This document shows, in pieces, positions 9,020-16,626 of a stretch of 29,599 nucleotides of DNA. The translations under genes and the position numbers were made by a program. The notes below the pieces were generated by a model. The model saw only the letters and a list, made by a program, of their open reading frames with translations. It ran no database searches and was not told where the DNA came from. Within the stretch, counting starts at the first letter, position 1; the number at the start of each line of letters is the position of its first letter. Origin of the DNA: a virus; IMG/VR virus record IMGVR_UViG_3300030116_005613, positions 1 through 29,599 of that record; one strand, given 5' to 3'.

Positions 9020-9934
9020 ATGGCATTAAACCCAACATCAAATTTTAGTGGTAAGGCGGCAGGATTTTATATTTCGGCGGCACTAAAAGAAGCAAAATCA
9101 TTAGATTTTTTAACTTCAATTGAAAACATTAAGTTTAAATCTAATATACAAAAAATGGATGCAACATCCATGGTACAAGACGCTACGTGTAATTTTACAG
9201 AAGCAGGTACGTTAAATATGACAGAAGCAGTTTTGGAACCAAAAAATTTAATGATAAACACAGATTTATGTAAAAAAGAATTGTTAGATTCTTGGGAAGC
9301 TCTACAAATGAGAGCAGGAGCAGGAGCACCACCACCAGCAAGTTTTGAAGATTATGTAATTTCATATTTAGGTGGTGTAATAGCAGATGGTGTAGAAGGT
9401 TCTATATGGAGTGGTAATGGTGCAACTGCAGGACAATTTACTGGATTTGTTCATGGTGGAGTTGGACATTTAGTTACTGATGCAACAGTTATTGACGTTG
9501 CAAATGACGGTGGAGCTGGAAATGCATATACTACTGCAAACATTATCACAAATTTATCTAATTGTGTGGCTAATATTCCAACAACTGTTTACACTAAAGA
9601 AGATTTATATATTTACATGGGTCCAAAAACTTATAGATTATATATTTCAAAAATATCTTCACAAGGATATGTAAATGCATACTCAATGAATGGTGATTAT
9701 GAGCCAGTATTTGAAGGAAAAAAGATAGCTGTATGTCCTGGTTTACCTGAGGATGTTTTAGTTGCAGGTGAGCAATCAAATCTATTCTTTGGTACTGATT
9801 TATTGTCAGACCACACAAGAATACAAATTATGGATATGGCTAATCTTGATGGTTCAGATAATATGAGAGTAGTAGCAAGATATAGTGGTGGTACAAAACA
9901 AGGAGTTGGTGCAGATATTGTATTAGTAAAATAA
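9020..9934 (+). CDS. Major capsid protein
   Basis: The product is 304 residues, a normal size for a HK97-fold capsid protein without a long N-terminal delta domain. It follows protease and scaffold and is itself followed by a hairpin, consistent with high expression. Residues 1-60 contain a hydrophobic helix (AAGFYISAALKEAKSLDFLT), then a strand region with MVQDATCNFTEAGTLNMTEAV like the E-loop/P-domain junction. A helix with FEDYVISYLGGVIADGVEGSIW is typical of the spine helix region, and a later part has YIYMGPKTYRLYI and FEGKKIAVCPGLPEDVLVAG, the usual A-domain pattern. The end (MRVVARYSGGTKQGVGADIVLV) also fits. Fold assignment is from sequence pattern plus gene order; no other gene here is as good a candidate. 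Confidence 0.75.
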   Translation: MALNPTSNFSGKAAGFYISAALKEAKSLDFLTSIENIKFKSNIQKMDATSMVQDATCNFTEAGTLNMTEAVLEPKNLMINTDLCKKELLDSWEALQMRAGAGAPPPASFEDYVISYLGGVIADGVEGSIWSGNGATAGQFTGFVHGGVGHLVTDATVIDVANDGGAGNAYTTANIITNLSNCVANIPTTVYTKEDLYIYMGPKTYRLYISKISSQGYVNAYSMNGDYEPVFEGKKIAVCPGLPEDVLVAGEQSNLFFGTDLLSDHTRIQIMDMANLDGSDNMRVVARYSGGTKQGVGADIVLVK

Positions 9935-9948
9935 AAAACTAGAATAAT

Positions 9949-9972
9949 GGTAGGGGTGTAAAAACCTCTACC
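9949..9972 (+). terminator. Stem-loop after the capsid gene (partial terminator / processing hairpin)
   Basis: GGTAGGGG (9949-9956) pairs with CCTCTACC (9965-9972) in an 8-bp stem with one G-U pair and an 8-base loop. It is followed by ttaactta rather than a clean U run, so it may be a weak terminator, an RNA-stabilising 3' end or a processing site that lets capsid mRNA accumulate. Confidence 0.6.
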
Positions 9973-9993
9973 TTAACTTAAAAAATAAATAAT

Positions 9994-10614
9994 ATGAGTA
10001 CAACAGCTTGTAGCAATTTAACTAAAGGAAGGCAATTACAATGTGATAGAATCGCTGGTGGTATAAAAAATGTTTATTTTGGACAATATGACGATTTTGA
10101 TGCTAACGCAAGTACAGGTGAAATACTTGGAACAGGTATTATTATAACAGGTACTGCACCGAACCAAGAAATTACAGATATTAATATGGCTAGTGGTTCT
10201 GCATTAAGAAGATACAGTTTACCACGTGGAGAAAGCAGTTTTACAGAAACAATTGTTGGTTCAACGGAAAATGGAACTGTACATTACACACCTCAATTAA
10301 CTCTTAAATTAAATCATTTAAGTACAGCCGACCAAAATGAATTAAAATTATTATCAACAGTTAAAGTAGTTATCTTTGCAGAATTAAATCAATTGAAAGC
10401 AAATGGTAAAAACGTTATACTATGCATGGGTATTAGAAATGGTATGCGTTTAAATAGTGGTACTAATTTAAGCGGAGCTGGGTTTGGGGATCATAACGGA
10501 TATTCTTGGACATTTGATGGCATGGAAGAAGATGTAACACAAGTTGTTGCAGATTATACTAACGTTCCATTTGATAATAGTGATTTTGCAAACGTTACAG
10601 TAGATATATCATAA
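9994..10614 (+). CDS. Putative major tail tube protein
   Basis: This 206-residue protein sits just after the capsid gene and is bracketed by two hairpins, suggesting its own regulated, abundant message. It has no membrane segment. The central part (SLPRGESSFTETIV, then ENGTVHYTPQLTLKLNHLST) and the region with LLSTVKVVIFAELNQ and NVILCMGIRNGMRLNSG are beta-rich. Together with the ending NGYSWTFDGMEED, they recall tail tube or major tail proteins of siphoviruses infecting Bacteroidota. No other gene in the tail block is a better candidate for the tube, yet a tailed phage with a tape measure needs one. Alternative: a capsid decoration protein. The call rests on pattern and elimination, not on a firm family match. 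Confidence 0.45.
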   Translation: MSTTACSNLTKGRQLQCDRIAGGIKNVYFGQYDDFDANASTGEILGTGIIITGTAPNQEITDINMASGSALRRYSLPRGESSFTETIVGSTENGTVHYTPQLTLKLNHLSTADQNELKLLSTVKVVIFAELNQLKANGKNVILCMGIRNGMRLNSGTNLSGAGFGDHNGYSWTFDGMEEDVTQVVADYTNVPFDNSDFANVTVDIS

Positions 10615-10648
10615 ATTCTAACATTAGTGTTTTTATATATTTTTGATT

Positions 10649-10676
10649 AAGAGGGCAATTAGCTCTCTTTTTCTTT
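10649..10676 (+). terminator. Rho-independent terminator
   Basis: AAGAGGGC (10649-10656) pairs with GCTCTCTT (10662-10669) across a 5-base loop, with one G-U pair. The stem runs into a T-rich tail (TTTTTCTTT at about 10668-10676). It stands in a 100-base gap after the putative tail tube gene and just before the repeated 18-base motif, so it separates two transcription units. Confidence 0.8.
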
Positions 10677-10699
10677 ATAATACAAATAAATTACGTAAT

Positions 10700-10717
10700 T
10701 TTCTATTATATATTATG
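10700..10717 (+). promoter_or_regulatory. Repeated late start-site motif, exact copy 1
   Basis: TTTCTATTATATATTATG, identical to copies at 25884-25901 and 27592-27609, ends with the ATG of the gene at 10715. It lies 24 bases after a Rho-independent terminator, which makes a fresh promoter here attractive. The T-rich context also differs from the A-rich sequence that precedes most other start codons in this genome. Confidence 0.6.
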
Positions 10718-11827
10718 ATACAATTAGATTATACTACACCAAATACAGAACAAAGTGTATATATATCAACACAAGACAATAGAATAGATACAAATGCAAC
10801 TAATTTAGCATTTCTGTTTGAAGTTACTAATGATATTTCAGGTAGTATAGTTTTTGTTTATTTAATTAAAACAGTTATTAAAGATAGATATACAACAGGC
10901 GCATTAATACCAGTAAACACTAGCCCTAATATGTATAATGGACAATTTATTGCTTTGCCTGTTGGATATTATGCGTATAAAGTTTATGAATGTTCAACAA
11001 GCTCTACAAATACTGTAAATGTAAGTGAATTAACAGCACCAATTGACAATACTGGTAAACTTGGAACAGTAACAGTTAGAAAAAACTCACAAAGTGGAAC
11101 AATAGTAGCAACTACTAATTTAACAAATGCAGATAAAGTAACAAATCTTAAAGTAAGTGATTTAACAACAGGAACATATTATTTAAGAATGGAAAGTAAT
11201 GGAGGAACTTTGATAAATAATCCTGGTCTATCCTCAATAGGTTTAACACAAGTACAAGCGCAAAGCGATGGTAAAAGATGGCTAGAAGTAACAGATGTTA
11301 CAGAAACAAGTACAGGAATGGATATTACAATAGTAAGTGAATGTCCAACTGGTTATTCTTATGAATTTGACAACAATGCAGGAGCATATCAAAGTTTAGT
11401 TGAAATTACAAGTAAACCACAAACAAACGTAATAAGTTTAAACGCATCAACAATGAGTGCGCCAATTTTAAGATTATATGACAGTTCTAATGGACATTCT
11501 GGAAGTGGTTCGCAAGTTTGGGGTGCAAGTAATGGTAGACAATTTGTAGTTGGTGGTACAACAGGAAACTATGGATTAGCGGGACCAACTGCATGGAACC
11601 CACAAATGATTGATAGTGGTGGAACTGCAATAAGTGGTGGTTCATTTTATTACAATGCAAGATATGGAACTGCAACTAATCAAAGCACACAAGAATTTTT
11701 TGTATTACAAGGTGAAGTAACAAAAGGAAAAATGTATATTAGTCAAACAGATGAAACATTAAAAGAAGTTACATACAAACAACATGAACAAGCAAGTAGC
11801 ACGAATTATATATATTATGGACAATAA
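10715..11827 (+). CDS. Accessory virion structural protein (head or neck fibre candidate)
   Basis: The product is 370 residues if read from the ATG at 10715. An upstream in-frame start at 10643 is rejected because it would lie inside the terminator hairpin. The N-terminus (MIQLDYTTPNTEQSVYIST) opens a beta-rich region, with FLFEVTNDISGSIVFVYLI and an Ig-like FIALPVGYYAYKVYE segment. A Thr/Ser/Asn-rich middle follows, and a Gly-rich part at about 255-330 that looks fibrous. The C-terminus ends TLKEVTYKQHEQ and then YIYYGQ. The N-terminal plan is common among minor structural proteins of Bacteroidota phages. Gene order (after capsid and tube, before LamG-like and portal genes) suggests a decoration or fibre protein. 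No enzymatic motif is visible. Existence is secure; function is not. Confidence 0.75.
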   Translation: MIQLDYTTPNTEQSVYISTQDNRIDTNATNLAFLFEVTNDISGSIVFVYLIKTVIKDRYTTGALIPVNTSPNMYNGQFIALPVGYYAYKVYECSTSSTNTVNVSELTAPIDNTGKLGTVTVRKNSQSGTIVATTNLTNADKVTNLKVSDLTTGTYYLRMESNGGTLINNPGLSSIGLTQVQAQSDGKRWLEVTDVTETSTGMDITIVSECPTGYSYEFDNNAGAYQSLVEITSKPQTNVISLNASTMSAPILRLYDSSNGHSGSGSQVWGASNGRQFVVGGTTGNYGLAGPTAWNPQMIDSGGTAISGGSFYYNARYGTATNQSTQEFFVLQGEVTKGKMYISQTDETLKEVTYKQHEQASSTNYIYYGQ

Positions 11828-11839
11828 AAAAATTAAAAA

Positions 11840-12118
11840 ATGGCAATAGACAGTAATAATGATTTATTAAGAGAACAACTAGGTAAGGGTTCAATAGAAA
11901 TATTTAATGCAAGTAGTGGCGCACAAACAGGTAAAGATTTTTATGCAGTATATTTTCCTGTAACATCAGTAATTAGTGCAATAACAATAGCAAACGCATC
12001 TGGCGATACTATACTGCAAACTACTATACCTGCAGGAACTACTCTATTTATGAATATAACAGCCATAACAATAACAAGTGGAATTGGTATTGGTTATGAC
12101 GAAGGAGGAAGTAGATAA
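11840..12118 (+). CDS. Small beta-rich virion protein of unknown function
   Basis: This is a 92-residue protein with no signal peptide; its hydrophobic runs alternate like beta strands rather than forming a membrane helix. After a polar N-terminus (SNNDLLREQLGKGSIEIFN) comes DFYAVYFPVTSVISAIT and a repeat of short Thr/Ile strands ending in GIGIGYDEGGSR. It lies 12 bases after the preceding structural gene and one base before the LamG-like gene. Small proteins of this type often decorate capsids or fibres in related phages. The function is not recognisable from sequence alone. Confidence 0.7.
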   Translation: MAIDSNNDLLREQLGKGSIEIFNASSGAQTGKDFYAVYFPVTSVISAITIANASGDTILQTTIPAGTTLFMNITAITITSGIGIGYDEGGSR

Positions 12119-12119
12119 T

Positions 12120-12818
12120 ATGTTAAACGTAAAATTAGGCAATAGCATAGAAAACTTAAAAACAGGATACAACATTTATTCTGTTGATTTAGATGGTGTA
12201 GATGATTATATTGATTTAACTGAAAGTAAAACACTATACAATGGACAAGCAGGATCATGTAGTGTATGGTTTACAATTGATACAACAAGTACAAGTAGCA
12301 CAATCTGGCAAGCAAGAGTAGATAGTAATAATTATGTTAATGTTTTTTACCATAATGGTAGTGAAGAATTAAGAATTGCATATAGATTAGGAGGTTCTAC
12401 AAAATTAGCATCTCAAGCCGTAGATTTTGAAGGTGATGGGCAATTCCATCATTTATTAGCAACTTGGACACCATCAAGAATAGAACTTTATGTAGATGGT
12501 GGTTCAGCTGTTGTAAATACATTTAGTGGTACATTTACAGGTACTTTTGCAAATTCAATGATTGGACAAAACACATTAAATGGTAATTATTTGCATGGTA
12601 AGGTAGCACATATAGGTTTATTTACGTCAGTCAAAAGTTTAAGTGATGTATATGTTTCAGGACAAGAACCAATAGATTTAACCAATTCTGATAATTTAGT
12701 AGCTTATTACAAGTTTGATGAAGGTAATGGAACAATAGGATTTGATGGTAGCAGAAGTAATAATAATGCAACATTAGTAAATACACCTACTTGGAGTAGT
12801 CAAGTACCAATAGTTTAA
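12120..12818 (+). CDS. LamG / concanavalin-like lectin domain virion protein
   Basis: Read from the ATG at 12120, the product has 232 residues. An in-frame start at 12078 would overlap the upstream gene deeply and lacks support. Residues about 20-190 show a laminin-G-like jelly roll: YSVDLDGVDDYIDLTES, CSVWFTIDTTSTSSTIW, then FHHLLATWTPSRIELYVDG and the closing KVAHIGLFTSVKSLSDV. After that comes YYKFDEGNGTIGFDGS, the usual end of these modules. Such domains bind glycans or form virion adhesins. A purine-rich AAGGAGGA lies about 10 bases upstream, a rare Shine-Dalgarno-like sequence in this genome, though it also encodes the end of the previous protein. Because it lies in the head block rather than among tail genes, a head-decoration adhesin is possible; that is inference. 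Confidence 0.7.
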   Translation: MLNVKLGNSIENLKTGYNIYSVDLDGVDDYIDLTESKTLYNGQAGSCSVWFTIDTTSTSSTIWQARVDSNNYVNVFYHNGSEELRIAYRLGGSTKLASQAVDFEGDGQFHHLLATWTPSRIELYVDGGSAVVNTFSGTFTGTFANSMIGQNTLNGNYLHGKVAHIGLFTSVKSLSDVYVSGQEPIDLTNSDNLVAYYKFDEGNGTIGFDGSRSNNNATLVNTPTWSSQVPIV

Positions 12819-12821
12819 AAT

Positions 12822-13046
12822 ATGAATTATACAATATTGAATACAGAAGAATTAGATAGTGTTAATTTTGATGAAGTATTAGAAACATCAGCAAACACAC
12901 TAAGATACAATAATACAAATACTAAATTTTTACTAAAATTTAAAGGAGATACACCTGCATTTTTAGATAATAAAGTATTATATGATTATAGTGATATAAT
13001 GGAGATACTTAACAGTCCTGATTGGACACATAATGACGAAATATGA
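12822..13046 (+). CDS. Small acidic protein of unknown function before the portal gene
   Basis: This 74-residue acidic protein has no membrane segment or known motif. It starts three bases after the LamG-like gene, and its TGA overlaps the portal ATG (ATGA), so translation of portal and this protein may be coupled. The sequence (NFDEVLETSANTLRYNNTNT, then FLDNKVLYDYSDIMEIL) is partly helical. A role as a portal or LamG-protein partner would fit the position but is not shown. Confidence 0.65.
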   Translation: MNYTILNTEELDSVNFDEVLETSANTLRYNNTNTKFLLKFKGDTPAFLDNKVLYDYSDIMEILNSPDWTHNDEI

Positions 13047-15220
13047 AAAACAATATATTAAATATAAATTTAGAAAGTCAAACAGCACCACAAGTTCAAG
13101 AAGTACGTGGCAAAGATTATATGGAATACGGTGATGCGTCTGGAGATTGGAAAAATTTATATCCACAGTTTTTAATTGATTTATATTATAACAGTAGCAC
13201 ACATTCAGCTATAATTAATGCTACAAGTGAAATGATTGCAGGTGAAGATATAATTTGTGAAGATGAACACAGTTTAGATACACTTGTAAAACTTAAAAAA
13301 TTTATGAAAAATGCAAATGGTAAAGAAAGTTTGCATCAAATTATAAAAAAATTAGCATTTGATTTTAAGTTACAAGGAGCATACGCAATACACATAATTT
13401 TTAACAATGCAAGAACAGAAATAGCTGAAATACATCACGTGCCTGTTGAAAGAGTTAGAGCTGGTAGACCAAATGCAATGGGTAAAATTGACACATATTA
13501 TATAAGTGCAGATTGGAGTAATACAAGAATTAACAAACCATATCCAATAAGTGCATTTAATTTAAACGATAGAACTTCACCAAGTCAATTGTTGTACACA
13601 GGTTCATATAGTCCAAACATGGATATATATTATACACCAGATTATCAAGCAGGTTGCCGATGGGCACTTATTGATAGTAAGGTAGCATCATTTCATTTAA
13701 ATAATATTTCTAATGGTTTTAGTGGCTCATATTTTATTTCTATGGCTAATGGCGTTCCAACGCAAGAGGAACGTTTTGAAATAGAACGTAGTTTAGCAGA
13801 AAAATTTGCAGGTAATGAAACAGCAGGTAGATTTATTTTGAGTTTCTCTGAAAGCAGGGATAGAGTGCCAGAAATTACACCAATTGCAGTAAGTAACGCC
13901 GATAAACAATATTTGGCATTACAAGAGCTTCTCGTTCAAAACATACTCACAGCACATAGGGTTACATCACCAATGCTTATGGGTATCAAAAATGATACAG
14001 GGCTTGGTTCAAATGTTGATGAATTAAATGCAAGTGCAGAATTTTTTAATAACACAGTTGTAAGACCATATCAAAAACACATATTAAAAACTTTATCTAC
14101 AATATTAGAAGTAAACAATATAAATTTACCATTAGAATTTGTACAGCTCAAACCAATTACTACAAAATGGACGTATGAAGATATGAAGGAAGTAATGACG
14201 CAAGACGAAATACGTGAAGAATTAGGTTTAAAACCACTTAAAGAAAATGAAGCTGCAGAAGCAAATCAACAACTTGCAAAAGTTGGTACAATGATAACAG
14301 ATGGTGTAGAACTGCCATTATTTGAAACAAAAGAAGAAGCAGAAGCAGAAGCAAAAAAACTTGGTTGTAGTGGCTCGCATTTGCATTCGCAAGATGGTAA
14401 AGAATATTATATGCCATGTGCAGATCATGAACAGATAAAAGAAAGTTTAAGTGAATGTAATTGCAAAGAAGAATTTATTACACCAAATCCATGCCAACCA
14501 GGATATGAAGCAATAGGAACAAAAATAAAAAATGGACGTAAAGTACCAAATTGTGTTCCTATAAATGCAAAAGAAGAAGTAAAAAGATTCTCTGAAAAAA
14601 CTGCACTTGAACAATTTATTGAAGATTTTGGTGAAGATATGCCAAAAGATTACGTTCTTATACATGAAGAAGATGTAGGTAATGAACATGATGAATTTGA
14701 TTTTGAAAGTGAATTAAATAAAATTGCAAATGATAAATTAGAATTAGCATCAACAGGACGTGCAAACAAAAACACAAGAAGTGAACAAGATGGTTTAAAT
14801 AAAAAACAAACTGCATTTTACAAAGTGAGATATCAATATGCTGAAAACAAATCACTATCACGTAAATCTTCATCAAGAGATTTTTGCAGATTAATGTTGA
14901 ACGCAAATAAATTGTATCGTAAAGAGGATATTATAAGAATGAATACACTACCTGTTAACCCAGGTTGGGGACCCAATGGTGCAAACACGTACAATTGCTG
15001 GTTTTACAAAGGCGGAGGTAATTGCCACCATTATTGGAAACGTATGATTTTCAAAACAATTGCAAGTGAAGATAACAACGTAGTTTATCCAAGTAATATT
15101 GAAAGTAATATTAGTATATCTACAACTAAAGCAAGAAGTGAAGGATTTACAATAAAAAGAAATGATAGTAAGGTTGCAAAAGCACCTAAAACAATGACAA
15201 ATAATGGTTTTTTAAATTAA
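13043..15220 (+). CDS. Portal protein with Cys/His-rich insert and extra C-terminal domain
   Basis: The portal forms the ring through which DNA enters the head. At 725 residues it is long for a siphovirus portal. Residues 1-420 match the portal plan: YPQFLIDLYYNSSTHSAIIN, the helix with TSEMIAGEDI, a wing region with VPVERVRAGRPN, the stem-like KQYLALQELLVQNILTAHRV, and GLGSNVDELNASAEFF. From about 441 to 506 lies a Cys/His-rich stretch: CSGSHLH, YYMPCADH, ECNC, then NPCQPGYEAIG and NGRKVPNCVP, a possible metal site. The C-terminal part (about 590-670) has FYKVRYQYAE, SSRDFCRLMLNANKLYRKED, NPGWGPNGANTY and YKGGGNCHHYWKR, a conserved-looking domain that may replace a separate minor head protein. 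It follows an ATGA overlap and precedes the connector. Confidence 0.8.
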   Translation: MKNNILNINLESQTAPQVQEVRGKDYMEYGDASGDWKNLYPQFLIDLYYNSSTHSAIINATSEMIAGEDIICEDEHSLDTLVKLKKFMKNANGKESLHQIIKKLAFDFKLQGAYAIHIIFNNARTEIAEIHHVPVERVRAGRPNAMGKIDTYYISADWSNTRINKPYPISAFNLNDRTSPSQLLYTGSYSPNMDIYYTPDYQAGCRWALIDSKVASFHLNNISNGFSGSYFISMANGVPTQEERFEIERSLAEKFAGNETAGRFILSFSESRDRVPEITPIAVSNADKQYLALQELLVQNILTAHRVTSPMLMGIKNDTGLGSNVDELNASAEFFNNTVVRPYQKHILKTLSTILEVNNINLPLEFVQLKPITTKWTYEDMKEVMTQDEIREELGLKPLKENEAAEANQQLAKVGTMITDGVELPLFETKEEAEAEAKKLGCSGSHLHSQDGKEYYMPCADHEQIKESLSECNCKEEFITPNPCQPGYEAIGTKIKNGRKVPNCVPINAKEEVKRFSEKTALEQFIEDFGEDMPKDYVLIHEEDVGNEHDEFDFESELNKIANDKLELASTGRANKNTRSEQDGLNKKQTAFYKVRYQYAENKSLSRKSSSRDFCRLMLNANKLYRKEDIIRMNTLPVNPGWGPNGANTYNCWFYKGGGNCHHYWKRMIFKTIASEDNNVVYPSNIESNISISTTKARSEGFTIKRNDSKVAKAPKTMTNNGFLN

Positions 15221-15226
15221 AAAAAG

Positions 15227-15793
15227 ATGGCATACGTATTATTTATATCAGAAAACAAATTAAAAGAAAGTACAGCAATAAATATGAATGTTGATATTGA
15301 TTTGTTGTTGCCTTATGTAAGGCAGGCACAGAAGCTCTATGTTGAGCCAAAACTCGGAACAGATTTATATAAAAAATTAGAAGCAGATATTACAGGTGGT
15401 ACGTTAACAGGTGTGTATAAAACATTAGTTGAAGAATACATTGGTGATATGCTTCCAAATTGGGCGTTATATCATTGCATACCATTTTTACGTTTTAAAG
15501 TACAGAATGGTAATATATTTAGTAAAACATCAGAAACAGGTACAGCATTAAGTACAGAAGAAGCACAGCATCTTAGAGAAGAAGTGAGAAACACAGCTGA
15601 ATATTATACAGAAAGGTTGATAGAACATCTTAAAAATAATATATCTAGTTTTCCAGAATATAGCACCAATAGTGGAGAAGATATTAGTCCAGATAAAAAT
15701 GCATATTACTCTGGTGTAAATATTGAAAGACCAAGACAAAAAGGAACAGAAATAACATTACGTAATTTTTTAACACCTGATATATCATATTAA
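15227..15793 (+). CDS. Head-tail connector/adaptor (DUF6712-like)
   Basis: The 188-residue product is helical and resembles the head-tail connector proteins of Bacteroidota phages grouped as DUF6712. Characteristic parts are FISENKLKESTAINMNVD near the start, LLPYVRQAQKLYVEPKLGTD, LYKKLEADI, and a central helix with YIGDMLPNWALYHCIPFLRF. The rest is a charged helix with EEAQHLREEVRNTAEYYTER. It lies six bases after the portal, the expected neighbour, since this protein binds the portal ring. Its TAA shares its last base with the ATG of the following basic peptide gene. There is no membrane segment or catalytic motif. Confidence 0.65.
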   Translation: MAYVLFISENKLKESTAINMNVDIDLLLPYVRQAQKLYVEPKLGTDLYKKLEADITGGTLTGVYKTLVEEYIGDMLPNWALYHCIPFLRFKVQNGNIFSKTSETGTALSTEEAQHLREEVRNTAEYYTERLIEHLKNNISSFPEYSTNSGEDISPDKNAYYSGVNIERPRQKGTEITLRNFLTPDISY

Positions 15794-15915
15794 TGAAAAA
15801 ACACTATAAAATTAAAGAAGTTAATAAAGTAAAATTAAAATCTTATTTAAACAATAAGAACAAAAGCAAAAAAAATGAAAGAACTACAAGACAACGCACA
15901 AGTAATTGTAGCTAA
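15793..15915 (+). CDS. Short basic peptide, unknown
   Basis: This is a 40-codon frame whose ATG overlaps the preceding TAA by one base (TAATG), the same junction used by several firm genes here. The product is extremely basic (for example KHYKIKEVNKVKLKSYLNNK) with no hydrophobic segment. Its last 41 bases overlap the next frame. It could be a real nucleic-acid-binding peptide or a coupling leader for the holin-like gene. AT-rich DNA yields Lys-rich frames by chance, so confidence is limited. Confidence 0.4.
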   Translation: MKKHYKIKEVNKVKLKSYLNNKNKSKKNERTTRQRTSNCS

Positions 15916-16045
15916 TGGTACAGCTATATCAATATCTTTAGTTGAAATAAATCATATATTAACTTTAATATCATTGTGTTTGGCAATAGCATTTTCAATA
16001 TATAAATTTGTAAATTATGACAAAAAAAAACAAACTAAACAGTAA
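15875..16045 (+). CDS. Holin-like small membrane protein
   Basis: This 56-residue protein has one clear membrane segment at about residues 28-46 (ILTLISLCLAIAFSIYKFV). Before it is a short amphipathic N-terminus (MKELQDNAQVIVANGTAISI), and after it a Lys-rich tail (YDKKKQTKQ). One membrane helix with a cationic tail and a position shortly before the M15 peptidase fit a small holin or pinholin, the protein that times lysis by opening the inner membrane. The frame overlaps the basic peptide upstream by 41 bases and the next small frame by 29. Other roles, such as a head or neck membrane peptide, remain possible. Confidence 0.65.
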   Translation: MKELQDNAQVIVANGTAISISLVEINHILTLISLCLAIAFSIYKFVNYDKKKQTKQ

Positions 16046-16151
16046 CAATCCACGATACAAAAAAGTGGAAAAAACTAAACAAAAAGTAGAAAAAAAGTTT
16101 GTACATGAAGTAAAAGGAGTGAAAGTTTACACAATTAATTATTTAACATAA
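16017..16151 (+). CDS. Short basic peptide downstream of the holin-like gene
   Basis: This 44-codon frame begins inside the end of the holin-like gene (29-base overlap) in another frame. The product is basic and polar (NNPRYKKVEKTKQKVEKKF, then GVKVYTINYLT), without membrane segment. It is followed by the 100-base gap before the peptidase gene. A small accessory lysis or nucleic-acid-binding peptide is conceivable. Support comes only from the frame and the compact gene packing. Confidence 0.35.
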   Translation: MTKKNKLNSNNPRYKKVEKTKQKVEKKFVHEVKGVKVYTINYLT

Positions 16152-16177
16152 TATAAATATAAAAAATTTGCTATATC

Positions 16178-16227
16178 TAGTGTTTTTAAGTTATATTTTT
16201 TTAGATAGTAATATACTAGAAACACTA
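16178..16227. repeat. Inverted repeat in the gap before the M15 peptidase
   Basis: TAGTGTTT (16178-16185) and AAACACTA (16220-16227) are perfect complements separated by 34 AT-rich bases. They lie in the 100-base gap 16152-16251. Just downstream, TAAAACGTCT, TAAAACGCT and TAAAAATGCCT form three loose tandem units running into the start of the peptidase gene. This could be an operator, an mRNA hairpin that delays lysis, or chance. Confidence 0.4.
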
Positions 16228-16251
16228 TAAAACGTCTTAAAACGCTTAAAA

Positions 16252-16626
16252 ATGCCTAAAACACTAAATTTTAAATATTTTAAAATAGAAGAATTTGCAA
16301 GTCCTGACGACCCTAAAAGTGGTGATAAAATGAACTATATTTTTTTAGAAAAACTTGACTATGCACGTGGAAATGCTGGTGTACCTTTTAAAATAAATAG
16401 TGGTTATAGAACAGAAGAATGGAATAAAAAAGTTGGTGGGCGTGTTGGTTCATCACATACAAAAGGTTTAGCAGCAGATATACAAGCTATTGGTAGTAGA
16501 GATAGAGGACTAATAGTAAAATCATTATTAGATGTAGGTATTAATAGAATTGGTATAGCTAAGACTTTTATACATTGTGATGTTGATAAAGATAAAGACC
16601 AAAATGTTATTTGGCTATATAATTAA
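16252..16626 (+). CDS. Endolysin: M15-family peptidase
   Basis: This is a single-domain peptidase of 124 residues, the normal size for the Peptidase_M15_3 type. It should cleave the peptide part of peptidoglycan. The zinc ligands are visible: His69 and Asp76 in SSHTKGLAAD, and His108 in FIHCD. An upstream Gly-Tyr-Arg (SGYRTEEWN at 50-58) is the usual arginine-containing loop. The N-terminus lacks a signal peptide, so export needs a holin; candidates lie on both sides (15875 and 16658). The protein begins with the typical phage form LNFKYFKIEEFASPDDP. It lies after the structural genes and closes the late region. Confidence 0.88.
   Translation: MPKTLNFKYFKIEEFASPDDPKSGDKMNYIFLEKLDYARGNAGVPFKINSGYRTEEWNKKVGGRVGSSHTKGLAADIQAIGSRDRGLIVKSLLDVGINRIGIAKTFIHCDVDKDKDQNVIWLYN

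Noticed and set aside
9480-9674. Plus-strand frame of 64 codons inside the capsid gene
   Set aside because: Same reasoning: shadow of the capsid gene with biased Leu/Gln composition and no start context.
10643-10714. Upstream in-frame start of the gene at 10715
   Set aside because: It would place the N-terminus inside a Rho-independent terminator; the ATG at 10715 coincides with the repeated motif.
12078-12119. Upstream in-frame start of the LamG-like gene
   Set aside because: It would overlap the previous gene by about 40 bases and add residues unlike a virion protein; ATG at 12120 follows the upstream stop by one base.
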